From Armigeres subalbatus (lineage: Eukaryota > Arthropoda > Insecta > Diptera > Culicidae): DNA of 64,000 nucleotides. Numbering within the stretch: the first letter of the stretch is position 1; each line of letters starts with the position of its first letter. Positions 11,339 through 21,857 of this stretch are shown here, one piece after another. The stretch is from contig NC_085141.1 in the NCBI RefSeq assembly GCF_024139115.2, forward strand, positions 391,826,632 to 391,890,631. Reading direction: 5' to 3'. Below the pieces are notes generated by a model that made no database searches, had not been told where the DNA came from, and saw only the letters and a list, made by a program, of their open reading frames with translations. Position numbers and translations under genes: made by a program.

Positions 11339-12200
11339 CATACCACTACCGGAGACGCCCATTCACTGGCCTCAATTGGAGTAATGATACCATCTCTCTC
11401 TAGAGAATCGAGATGTTCAACCACCTTGTGTATCATCTTTAAGAAGTAAATCCCCCTCAAAAGCTGCAATCGGATTCAACAAGTTCTTATCAAAAAGCGT
11501 TGGAAACTTACTCTTAATTTCTACAATCGCTTCTTTCTTTGCGTCGCCATCGATCGTGGCATTTATATGTCCGTCAGTTTTTATCGATCTGGAAAAGGTG
11601 TTCCGCCATCCACTGTAGGAAATGCCCAGCCAGCAACGACCCATCGACGGCACGAAATCCTTGTTTCCTCGATCAAATAAAGTTGCTCTGAATTTGCTCT
11701 ACCGAAAATCTCACCTTTTCCACGATACTAAGCTTTTTACCATTAATCACATATAGTTTCTTGCGGCAATCTTCAATGAAACATTTATTAAAATTTCTCA
11801 AAAAAAAAAGTCTCGGAATTCACGCTTACTTCCATTATCAAACGTTTTTCTCAACCGTTACTTCCACGTGGTATGGTTCATTGATCTTACTTCTGGCGGA
11901 AATCATCATACAAGGTGATTTCTCATCTTCAGAACCAGAACCCAAATCCTGTTTTAACCGCTTAAAAAGACCCGAAGAATGAGATGAAGGTTTAAGGGAG
12001 CCGATAAATTTTACAAATGGTTGGCATTTTTGTGGACTTCTTTTCAATCTAAAACTACGACTTAATTGTGTTCTAATTGATACGGTGTCATTGAAGGCAA
12101 CTTGCGTTGCACTCTTCTTGAATAGTATGCCAAAGATAGCTAACGATTTGTCAAAAGAATCTATATCCAACGATGGTTCTTTTTTCAGTTGACTTTGAGA
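11339..12200 (-). pseudogene. Degraded Ty3/gypsy fragment (protease region to RT start)
   Basis: On the minus strand, 12170-11838 is open and ends in a protease-like region (SKINEPYHVEVTV). The sequence 11740-11417 holds the linker before RT (KFPTLFDKNLLNPIAAFEGD). After a frameshift near 11430, the RT N-terminus follows (DGIITPIEASEWASPVVV, to about 11340). The RT catalytic core, integrase and LTRs are absent. Gypsy affiliation is clear from the RT start. Confidence 0.7.
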
Positions 12201-12734
12201 AAAAAAGAGCTATTTCATAGAATCTATGACGCTCGAAAAGCGCAACATAAAATAGAAAGATAGCACAAAACACAAAACGTCATTTGCTAAATCTCTTCCC
12301 AACATCAGAAAAGGGCGATCAGTTCCGGAACCGTAAAAATGCTACCAATCATTTTTATTCTTTTTTTGTGTCTGTGTACCAGATATCTTGTCATGGATCA
12401 TTATATCTTAAACTTTTATGATTTATATCTTCTAACTGATCCATTGAAAAAATCGATCCGTTTTGCCCATTTGATCAACATGCATAATAACTGTATAGAG
12501 GTTTTTGATTTTTGCTGTTTTATAATAAATTTATAATTCAACATCCGCTATTACGCATTTCTGTCAAAGGGACCCCCTGGGGTACATGTACCCCAAGTTG
12601 AGAACCGCTACTCTACGGCATTCAAGACGGACCCAATCAACCTTTCCAGCTATGTATAGTAACCGTTTCATGCTTATCAATCACGACTTGTTTGAGGCAA
12701 GACATAATGTGGCTAAAGCTTGCTTTGTCGACTA
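12201..12734. other. AT-rich spacer with a possible hAT-type terminus
   Basis: No gene is visible. The sequence 12565-12612 contains GGGGTACATGTACCCC and ends in GAGAACCGCTA. Its reverse complement, TAGCGGTTCTCAAC, resembles a hAT transposon terminus. No matching left end was found. Confidence 0.35.
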
Positions 12735-14805
12735 CCCGGATAAAAAATTACAGTAACTTGTATGGTATAAGTCATTGAAATATTATAAATTTTATGGTAC
12801 ACAGTACCATCTATTGTAATTTCATTGTAATTTTTTGACGATAGAAAAAATCTTTATTGTAGGCACATTATAAGAACAATACATTAAAATGTTACTAATA
12901 CATTCTATTATATTTGTATTGTTTTGTATTGTTTATCAAAAATGTACAGAATGTTAAAACTATTCTATTCCATTGTTTTGAAAATCATTTTTATAGATAA
13001 AAAATAAACGATTCCTCGAATATGTTTTTCATGATAAACAACAGTTAAAAACAGTAAAGTTTCAATTGACTCTATTGTTTGAACAAAAATGTTTTTTTTT
13101 CATTTTTTTTTTATATTCTGTTAACATCAATTTATGCTTTACGAGATGTTTATTATTCTTTTATATTATCGATTTTTTAATAAACTTAAAATTTTTAATT
13201 TATTTTATTTGAGTATTTCGTAGTTTCCGTTGAGTGTGTATGCTGGCGATTTGACATGTTTTCTTCCGCACCAAAACATGAAACAAGTTTCGGAAAGAGA
13301 CAGTGTTTGTAAAAGTGTTTTCTGTTGCGGTAATGTTGGAAGCCGCTGGCCAAACGGTTGAAGGGCAGATCAGGTCAGCTGACTTCTGATTCCCACTTGG
13401 ACATCCGCAACAATCATTTTCCTTGATGGTGTTCGACGTGTATTTCCGGCAGCACCGCATAGTGTCAACATCCTGAATCGCAATATATGCTCCGGTGTTA
13501 GATTCAACTTAGTTGGTAAGTTTTCTTCATTAGGAACAAATAAAATAATCCTGAACAAAATTTGATTTTTTATATTCTAGGTTGAGCTGGTTGGACCACG
13601 AGAAACCGCCAGAGTATGGATCACCAGAAACCGACAGTACAGTGAAATGAATTCTTGCTTCAGAGCCACCAAGCGTCGTGACGAGGAGGGCGAAGAGGGT
13701 TTGTCACTACGAATGAAAAATGCCAATCGTGTGCTCCAGGAAGAACAAGTGCAAGAGTTTCTTTTATGTAGAATAAGTTAATCTTAATTTATTTTGAAAT
13801 GAAACCTTCGAATATTTAAGGTAAATGGTGAAAAAAAAATTTTACTAGTTCAGTTTATTTTTAAGAAATGTAGTGATTGTTTCCAATTACAAATTGTAAT
13901 GATGTTTAGTAAGGATGGCAGTATTTTTTGCATCTAACAAAAACTGTGATTTTTCTCTGTTAGAAAATTAATTGTAAAACATTAAATTGTATTGTATTTC
14001 CATTGTAGTACTGGAGTGTAATTCATTCTAAATGCTATCCAGTTTTCCGCGAGCGGTAATGGCCGCCAGCTTGCCTGCGGGTTAGTATCTAGTTTGACGT
14101 TTGTGGAGGTCAACTGCACCCACCGTTCCGAGCATTTTGATCAATGTGGTATATAGACCTGTGCAGGAGTTCATCAAATTCACTCACCCGATGGATTTTG
14201 ACATTTGAGCGGGTCGTCTTATCGAACAAAAGTTCATTTTGCGTTCATTATGCGACCCGCTCAAACGTCATAATTTCTTGGGGGAGTTCATTTTGCGTTA
14301 GTCTATTAGAAGGCTTGCGTTCATTTCATCAGCACCTTCTTATATGCCACATCGTTCAGAATGTTCGGAACGGTGGGTGCAGTTGACATCCACAAACGTA
14401 AAATCAGAGACTAACTCGCAGGCAAGTTGACGGCCATTACCGCTCGCGGAAAACTGGATAGTACTTGTATAGTAAAACAATAAAAAAAAGTGGGGAAAAA
14501 CATTTAAAACACATTGTTTTCTATTGTTTCGTCTATAGAAATCATCCAATTGAAGAACCGTAAAATCAATTGTTTTGCTCTGAATTTTGTATGGAAAATT
14601 TTCGATTTTTTTATTGTAAAGATACATAACAACCCCTATTTTTTATTGTAAAAGTCCCATTTACCATTCAATTTATCGTGCAAAACAATAAATTTTTATG
14701 CACTTTCATTGTAAAATTTCCATTACATTCAATTGTAATTATTATGTACTAAATGGTGCTGTAGCAATAAAATTTATTGTTTTTCAATGATATTTTTTAT
14801 CCGGG
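12735..14805. mobile_element. 2.07 kb TIR element, copy 2
   Basis: The termini are CCCGGATAAAAAAT, as in copy 1. TA flanks both ends (12733-12734 and 14806-14807). The sequence is nearly identical to copy 3, including the intact nested fold-back tips (CGCTCGCGGAAAACTGG). The intron-like segment and open exon are present, but one T is missing near the exon end (CTTTTATG instead of CTTTTTATG), which alters the last codons. Confidence 0.9.
14036..14460. mobile_element. Nested fold-back element in copy 2
   Basis: It starts TATCCAGTTTTCCGCGAGCG and ends with the reverse complement. The arms extend about 110 bp, and both carry GCACCCACCGTTCCGA. No target-site duplication is evident. Because it occupies the same site in all three copies, it was inside the element before the copies spread. 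Confidence 0.8.
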
Positions 14806-14807
14806 TA

Positions 14808-15649
14808 CCTTCTACAAGCAAACAGCGACTATCCAACGCTGTTTAGTATGCTGGACATCAACAACACACACTTCCGTAACCTCCGATCGCACTCGCTCCT
14901 CAATCTCCCTGCTACCAGAACCTCGACCAGAACTATGGGCTACACGAGCCTATATGAAGCATGTCTCGTCTATTCAATAGATACTATTCTGTGTTCAACT
15001 TTAATGTGTCGCGAGAAATACACTTTAGACATTTTTTATGCTGTTCTTGACGATTTAACAATATTAATGAATTTGGTTTTAAGCTCACGGTCATTTGGGT
15101 GACCATTTCACCTGTTGACAATAAACGCCAATATCAAATTTCCACTAAAAACGAGTTTTCGAACCAAAAATATGTGCATATGAATCCGAACGATATTCAA
15201 ACTAGACAACGTAATAATGCTTGTAATAATTTTGCTTTCCGATCAATCCGGGTCACCTGTGGTGCATTTGCGTTAATATTCCATATCAACATGCAAATAA
15301 ATTTAAGGCATAGAAATTGCTGAAGCGGCAATATTCTAATAATAGAATTGTGTTTAGAAATATGCAATAAATATCGCCAGATTCACATGCCCTCCCTACA
15401 CAGCACTTATTCCATCTCGTATGAGCTGTCACGGTATGAGAACAGCTGGCTAATGTCGTTTTCTCCAGGATGGTTTCCGCACATGCGTATATATATCTCA
15501 ATCGGTTGAATTGGCAAATTTGATTCGATACAATACATTCTGTGTGACGTTCTGCAAAAACCACCTTCTTTATTCCGAAAATAGTTCAATAACTTCACAT
15601 TGACTGCTATAATGTAGAAAAGTGCATCACCTAAATTCCATTTGTGAAA
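14808..15649. other. Upstream region of the GH99-like gene
   Basis: No other gene is recognised. The last few hundred bases should contain the promoter and 5' UTR of the downstream gene. The first 150 bases may be an old retroelement remnant. Confidence 0.3.
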
Positions 15650-17231
15650 ATGTCCTTTCTTAACTTCAAGTTCTCTATAAAATCGATGAAACTGCTGATT
15701 TGTTTCATCGGAGTGTCTTCGCTGCTGCTTTTGGTTTTCTGCCTCTACACGACGCTTAACACCCCAGAAAAGGTTGTACAACCGTTGATTCCCGGTCCCG
15801 ATCAAAACGTGATCAGCTACGAGCTGTTGCGAAGCCAGAACGCAGCTCTGGTGCCAGAGAAGTACAACGAACATGAAGTAAAGTCCCGCATCATCAGAGA
15901 TAAAATCAAGCGGCTAGCCGGAGGGAGAAATACTGATCTAAGCTCACCTGTGCGTCGGAATCGAACCATCGCGTTGAACCAGAATATACAGATCTTTTAC
16001 TATGCACCGGTCGCGTGGTACAGATCCCATCCCACGGTGCCCAGTGATCGGGTAAGTTTACTGCGTTGCAGTAATATTTATTTCAGTTTACCTTTGTCAT
16101 ACACCATCAAGGTGTACCAAATGGTAAAAGGATCTCTTCAAACGCACGTGAAAAACAATATCGATCACTATTGATATCCTATTTTAATTACAGGTGGTTA
16201 GCCGAATAACCGAAAATGGATCAGCCGTTTCATTTCGTCCAAACGATGATCAGATTATCAATGTAGCATTTTATCCGAAAAGAAAATTGTACAACACTAC
16301 AGAAACAATAATTAGAGAACACTTCAACGACATTCAAAACTGTGGCATTGGTGTCGTTGTTCTCGTGTGGTATCCATCCTTCCATGAAGGTTTGCTAAGA
16401 GCTATCTTCAAAACAGCGGCCATCTACAATCTCAAGATTGCGATCGAATTCCGGGAATACCCGGAACGAACGATCGAGAGTATTCGAAATAACATTAAGT
16501 ACTTTATCGATTTGTTTGGAAAAGATGAAGATGGTAGCACGCTGAGCTACTTTAAGGTTATGTCAAAACAACGTGATCTTCCGATATTTTACATCCGAAA
16601 GGCATATCAAATCAGTGATGCAGAGTGGATGCGATTACTCTTACGCAATGGCATTTTAACTATTCGCGGAACAATGTACGATGCTATAGTCTTGGCGCAT
16701 ATTTCCACCAAAGAGCACAAATCAATCGTACGCCGTGGAGGATTTGATGGTTTTTACACGTACCTCCCGAGCAATGGCGCAAACTACGTAAGCACGTGGA
16801 AGAACTGGTCGCAATTGAAAAAGTTCGCCGATACATACCATCTTATGTTTGTGCCGACCATTGGTCCCGGGTATTACGATCGGAAGAAATATTCTCGTAA
16901 CGCCAACCAAATCCACGGAATACCCAACATCAAGCGTTATCGATCGAATGGGCAATACTTCGACGTCGCTTGGCGAACCGCGCTCAAGAATAACGCCCAG
17001 ATCATCACAATTAACAGCTACAACAACTGGGTGGATGGTACGCAAATTGAAGCCGCCATACCGGTGTTTGGCTTCCGGGATTATCAGCCGGGGGCACCGG
17101 AGAAGTATCTGGACCTGACGCAATCCTGGATTGAAGAGTATGTCAAGTACAAGCTGAACAGCATCAAGCTGAGCGGAAAAACTGAAGCCGCACTAGGCTG
17201 TTACGATTTTATCAACAATACTATTTGCTAA
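15650..17231 (+). CDS. GH99 endo-alpha-1,2-mannosidase-like protein with altered active site
   Basis: There are two exons, 15650-16051 and 16194-17231, with a phase-0 intron (GTAAGT to TTACAG). They encode 479 residues, close to the usual length of animal MANEA. The ATG at 15650 is the first in frame. Residues 15-33 form a hydrophobic signal-anchor, so a type II Golgi membrane protein is expected. The rest matches glycoside hydrolase family 99: VVLVWYPS, GFDGFYTYLPSNG, LMFVPTIGPGYYD and a C-terminal NNWVDGTQIE. In active GH99 enzymes this last motif is NEWHEGTQIE, and the two acidic residues of EWHE are catalytic. Here they are Asn412 (17025-17027) and Asp415 (17034-17036). The usual N-terminal WYG and HW motifs are also not evident. 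The frame is otherwise intact, so this is probably a diverged paralogue and may not trim glucosylated mannose. A poly(A) signal lies near 17672. Confidence 0.9.
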
Positions 17232-17770
17232 ACTGTGTAGATTCGGATTTCAATCTTTAGCTTATTTTGCACAAGAATCACCATCACCGTAAATTGTATA
17301 GGTAGGAATCAAAACTCTTGAGCGGCTGATATATATTCTATGAGGTATTGATGATTCCAGAATATCCTGCTGTTGAGATATTAGTCATGTAGATTATGAT
17401 TGGATCCAATTTATCATGCATTTGCTACGATTAAAATCAAATAGCTGAGAGCATTTGATTAAAGTCGATTGCAGACTCAAAGTTTTACAGTATCTCCCTT
17501 CTTCACTGTTGTAGATCGTAGATGCCAAAGGTTGTAGTTTACAAACAAGAAAGTTGAAACAAAAAATGTGAATAATTTTACAATACTATGAATATTTTGT
17601 TTTATTTCAAATTGTACAGAGAAATTATCATCCATATTGTCTATATTTTGAAAAAAAAATGTATTATTAAAAAAATAAAATTCTAATAAAGTCGTTTTTA
17701 TCCAAGGGGAGATGATCCTACGTTATTAATAATGGTTTTTCTTTTCTGTTACAGAAAATTAGTTTTAGAG
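17232..17770. other. 3' UTR and AT-rich intergenic DNA
   Basis: AATAAA-like signals around 17670-17690 probably end the GH99-like transcript. Nothing else is recognised. Confidence 0.4.
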
Positions 17771-18016
17771 CCTGTCATAAGACGAGATTAAACAATCCCA
17801 TTGAATTCCACCACTTAATTGTATCTTGACAGATACGTATATCTACGTCAACAGTAGGGCCGTCTTCAGTGTCTCGTACTTGACTCGACTTTGTCAAGTC
17901 GAGTCAAGTACGGACACCTGAAGACGGCCTTACTTTTGAGGTCGAAATACGTATCTGTCAAGATACAATTAAGTGGTGGAATTCAATGGGATTGTTTAAA
18001 CTCGTCTTATGACAGG
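17771..18016. repeat. Long hairpin repeat (fold-back), copy 1
   Basis: Two arms of about 120 bp pair: CCTGTCATAAGACGAG at the left and CTCGTCTTATGACAGG at the right. Both contain TTAATTGTATCTTGACAGAT and the CGTCTTCAGTGTC theme. The same family recurs at 45714-45977 and as a half copy at 18087-18190. Confidence 0.85.
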
Positions 18017-18086
18017 TGAAAACATTCCACTAAAAAGCTCAACATAATTTTCTTATAGTTTTAGAGCTTTTTAGTGGAAGTCTTCA

Positions 18087-18190
18087 CTTGTCATAAGACG
18101 AATTTCAATTAGTACTACCCATTTAATTCCACCACTTGATACAGATCAGTAAGGACGTCTTCAGTGTCTTGTGCTTGACTCAACTTGGAG
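18087..18190. repeat. Half copy of the long hairpin repeat
   Basis: Only one arm is present: CTTGTCATAAGACGAATTTC, then CATTTAATTCCACCACTTGA and GTCTTCAGTGTCTTGTGCTT. It abuts the LINE ORF1 fragment. Confidence 0.65.
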
Positions 18191-18536
18191 AAAATGATCG
18201 CTGATCTAACTTCGCAGAGGATGTCCGTCTTGATGTCGTCAACACCGATGTCCGTTGGTATTCCAGGGATCACCCCCGTGATACTCACGAGATGCTTGGG
18301 CACGTAAGCGCGATAGATATATACTACATTCACTGTTGATATCGTTTACCAAAGCGTTGGCCTTGATATAGCTGCTCACAAAAACGATAAATTTGTGCAA
18401 TCCGACATATCTTCATATCCGTGATAAACGGCTTGTATTGTTCCATTTTGCGAAGAGTGGCTCCGAGCGAAAACTCATTTATTTTTTGTCCATCAGCCCT
18501 GTTCCGCAACTCAGAGTAGATGCGATATGGTCTCAT
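18191..18536 (-). pseudogene. Non-LTR retrotransposon ORF1 (gag-like) fragment
   Basis: Two minus-strand frames (18536-18330 and 18333-18191) read like the gag-like ORF1 protein of mosquito non-LTR elements. Recognisable parts are YKPFITDMKICRIAQIYRF and RAYVPKHLVSITGVIPGIPT. A frameshift near 18330 separates them, and both ends are truncated. Family assignment rests on recalled similarity only. Confidence 0.45.
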
Positions 18537-20867
18537 TGTTCAAGCTTGTCTAGCTAGGTGATGTTCTCTTTTGGTGCTCCAGGATTTTTGTGTACATTCC
18601 CTGCTGCCGCTGCAATGTCACATTAGAGTGATTCAAATTTTGACTTTTTTGCTCCCCTATACTTAAACGATGACATTTGCCATTTTAATAAACGTCCTAA
18701 ATTTTTAGCTAATTTGGATGTAATTTGACTGAGCACAAGCCGTGTGAAGCTTGTATGAAAATTACTATGAAAACAGTAACTTTTGTGAAAAATCGTTCCC
18801 CATTATTGCTGATTAAGCTCTAAAAATGTATGAATACGTTAGCAACATAGGAAATTAAATAAGGGAAAATATCGTCGCTGTTGCTAAACGTTTTGATGCT
18901 GGCAACAAAAGTTATTAGGGAAATACTGAATTGTGGTAAATTCAATTTAACATGTAAAAGAATAACATCAATATCAATAATGAGCATTTCTGTTTTCTTT
19001 ATAACTTTGCTCACAAAAGTCAGATTGCTTCGCATTTCCGTCATTTCCGTCGTCATTTCCGTTCTTCACTTTCTTCTCGCTTTTTTTCCAATTTCGTTTA
19101 TTTGGTAGGCTCAGGCGTGTATAACACTTTACGGAGCCATGGTTCTTTGGGATATGTACAATCAATATCATTTTATTATGAAGTTAATAAGAGAGGGGAA
19201 GAAGCCAACGTACTCGTGGTGACTCGAGGTTAGGTTTACAATGTTCAGGGATGGAAGGGGATTAGGATTCGGAAATCAGGGAATCATCATAATCAAATAA
19301 TGTCAGCTGCTCATCCGGTTATTTGGCGTCAGTGACGATGTGGTGTGTCGTCGTGCTCGAGGAATGGTTCGACTGGGAGCATCTTCCGGATGGCCAGAGC
19401 TGCGGAGCTCTACGGAACAGACAGGCAGAGACTTAAAAAAAAAACTTTGAAGAAAGAAAAAAAAAACAAAGTATTAGATTTTGATGTCAGAAGAACAACC
19501 CGTATAAAAAAGTACCATATAGCTTATCGAACAAACAATATATTTACATTATATTACATCGTGAACAATAATTTCAATGGTATACTTATTGTTTGAAAAT
19601 TTATTGCCTAAATTATGATTGATGTTTAACAATGTGAATACAGTACTGTTTACGGTTACAATAATTATTGATGTTTTTCTAATATATTGTATCGGGTTTA
19701 TTTAGCATTTGAAGTTTTTATTTTTATTTGGTGTTACTAAAGAAAACTGGATGTGTGGTATTATTGTATTTCCGAAAAAGGTCATACTCACAGCACAGGA
19801 TTGACAAGTATTGAGGTCAATCAATATCATTGTGCCAAAACATTACCACGTTTAAGTTAGCATCACACTTTGAAAATATTTCTTTTAGATAATTTTAGAT
19901 AATTTTTGTGAAAGAACTCATATCATCCGTTGCTTAGAATTTTGGTCATTAGAACAAGTCGAACTGCTGGTCATACTTTTTTAATTCGAGGTAAAGAATA
20001 TTCAATGGAATTCAAAAATCAAATTCAAATAAATTTAACTCTCATCTTTAACCAGCTGCATCATAAATTCTCGCGTAGGCACAACGGTTAAGCTTTCTTC
20101 AAAATGTAATTGTTGGATGTAAAATGTAATTGTTTTCACAATCACTATTATTCTGTAGAGGTATTTCCGATGTACTATTTAAATGAAAAACTTTGCTGCT
20201 GTCCTTAAGCATCGAACGGTATACAACGGAACGGTGAAGATAACTGCAGGATGTGAGATGTGACAGAAAAAATATGGGCTAATTTTCAAATTCTGCCATT
20301 ACCGTCGTCGTTCTGTTACATTGCGCTCAGCGCTTCATAGCCTATTTAGATTCCGCTATTTATGATAATAAATAACATGATACAGTATAACTTGAAACTA
20401 ATCCCCATGCATTCAATTTCTTTCTCAACTTTACCACAATTTTTACTATGCTAAATGGCGTAATCTGAATACCTATTATTGCTTACAATATTATTTATAA
20501 TGTATATAGCAAAAACTTACCTTTACAGTTAACTTTTAAGAATCGCCGAACCACCAGACGTTTCCTTTTTTGACCGCCGGAGTAAATAGTGGCGGAACGA
20601 ATGTTCTACAAGGATTCACCAAGCATTATCAAATACACCTAAGACTAATAGATATAAATATTATTCGATGGTCTCATCATTCATACTAAGTTATTGGACC
20701 AGTTAATTGAATAACTCGTTGATTTGGATGATAATAAAGTTGAACACGAATTGTTTCTGCAACTCATTTAAATTCAACCGAGTTGTTCAACTTACTTGCC
20801 GAATTTAAACTCTATGCTACGTACCTTGAAAATATCATTGCTCAGAACTAAAATCCTTCTAATGATA
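18537..20867. other. AT-rich intergenic DNA without recognisable gene
   Basis: Reading frames here are short and lack codon structure. The sequence 18700-18760 (GAGCACAAGCCGTGTGAAGC) is a diverged relative of the arms of the element at 37364-37787. Short direct repeats occur at 19035-19065 (CATTTCCGTC) and 20103-20135 (AAAATGTAATTGTT). Confidence 0.4.
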
Positions 20868-20945
20868 CTAACTGGCCCAGCGAGCTAAGGCGCCAGAGAA
20901 AAGCATAGAAAAGAACTGTTCGAACTATCAGCGGTTCGAATCGCG
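20868..20945 (+). other. tRNA-Leu-like relic (pseudogene or SINE head)
   Basis: TGGCCCAGCGAGCTAAGGCG resembles the D-arm and A box of a leucine tRNA, and GGTTCGAATCG near 20932 resembles a B box at suitable spacing. The acceptor stem does not pair, so it is not a working tRNA. Confidence 0.35.
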
Positions 20946-21196
20946 AAAACTAAAAACAAAAGCAAAAAACAGAACATAAACATGTCAAATTGTTATTTTC
21001 AACCCCGTGAAACAAGCGCAAGTTCTTGAAGCCACCGTTTGTTGGTGTGGCGCTAGTGCTGTTCTTGAAGTATAAAGCTCCGTTCATATTGCACCGATTA
21101 CATTTCGCGCGGGTATTCAATTATGTATAGCAAAATGATTTTTGACCGTGAAAATTTTAATTTCAATAACTTAAGTTATATTGTTCTGATTCCTTC
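20946..21196. other. Unassigned AT-rich sequence
   Basis: Nothing recognisable is seen. Confidence 0.3.
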
Positions 21197-21374
21197 ATTT
21201 ATCCAGCATTTTACGTGCGGTAATAGCCACCACAATATAGTAATCATAATCAACCATCAGCCGAAATTATCACCAAACATGTTCTGGCAATGTGCAATCT
21301 ATTTGACGTTTGTCTTTTGTAGTTTGTCATCACAACGATCATCATCATCCTCGTAAATTTATCATTATTGGCGA

Positions 21375-21800
21375 ATAAAGGTTGCATGAAAAAGAAGAAG
21401 TCGAAGGATAATATATGAAACAAAATCACCGAAACATACGGAAAGTTTTTTAAAACTCTTCTCAAAAATTGTAGGAGCAATTAAATTGACAACGGTTAGC
21501 AGTACTAGGCTGGACTTTCCTTCTGCTGCATAATAAGCGCAATTTTTCGAATTCAAATTTTATTTTGTGATATCAATCTTGATACACAGTCACAGAAAAG
21601 TCCAACCCCGTACTGCTTTTCGTTTTTAATCAAATTACTTCTAGACATTCCACTAAAAGAGCCTAAAATAATTTTCGTATACTTCTAGAATTCTTGAAAA
21701 GAGTTTTAAAAAATCCGTATGCCTCCCCGTGCAATTATTTTTAAATATCATCCTTCGACTTCTTCTTTTTGCAACCTTTAATCGCCAGTGATGATGCAAA
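21375..21800. repeat. Inverted repeat pair around GAAGAAGTCGAAGGAT
   Basis: The left arm (AAAGAAGAAGTCGAAGGATA, then GTTTTTTAAAACTCTTCTCA) is mirrored at 21690-21800 by AAGAGTTTTAAAAAAT and ATCCTTCGACTTCTTCTTTT. The spacer has no coding frame. Confidence 0.6.
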
Positions 21801-21857
21801 CTTATCGTTTTTATGTCAAACGACACAAGCCAAACTTCAAACTGTCTCTACCCTACT

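Noticed and set aside
15407..15874. A 155-codon minus-strand frame over the start of the GH99-like gene
   Set aside because: It is antisense to exon 1 of a well-supported gene and has no recognisable motif.
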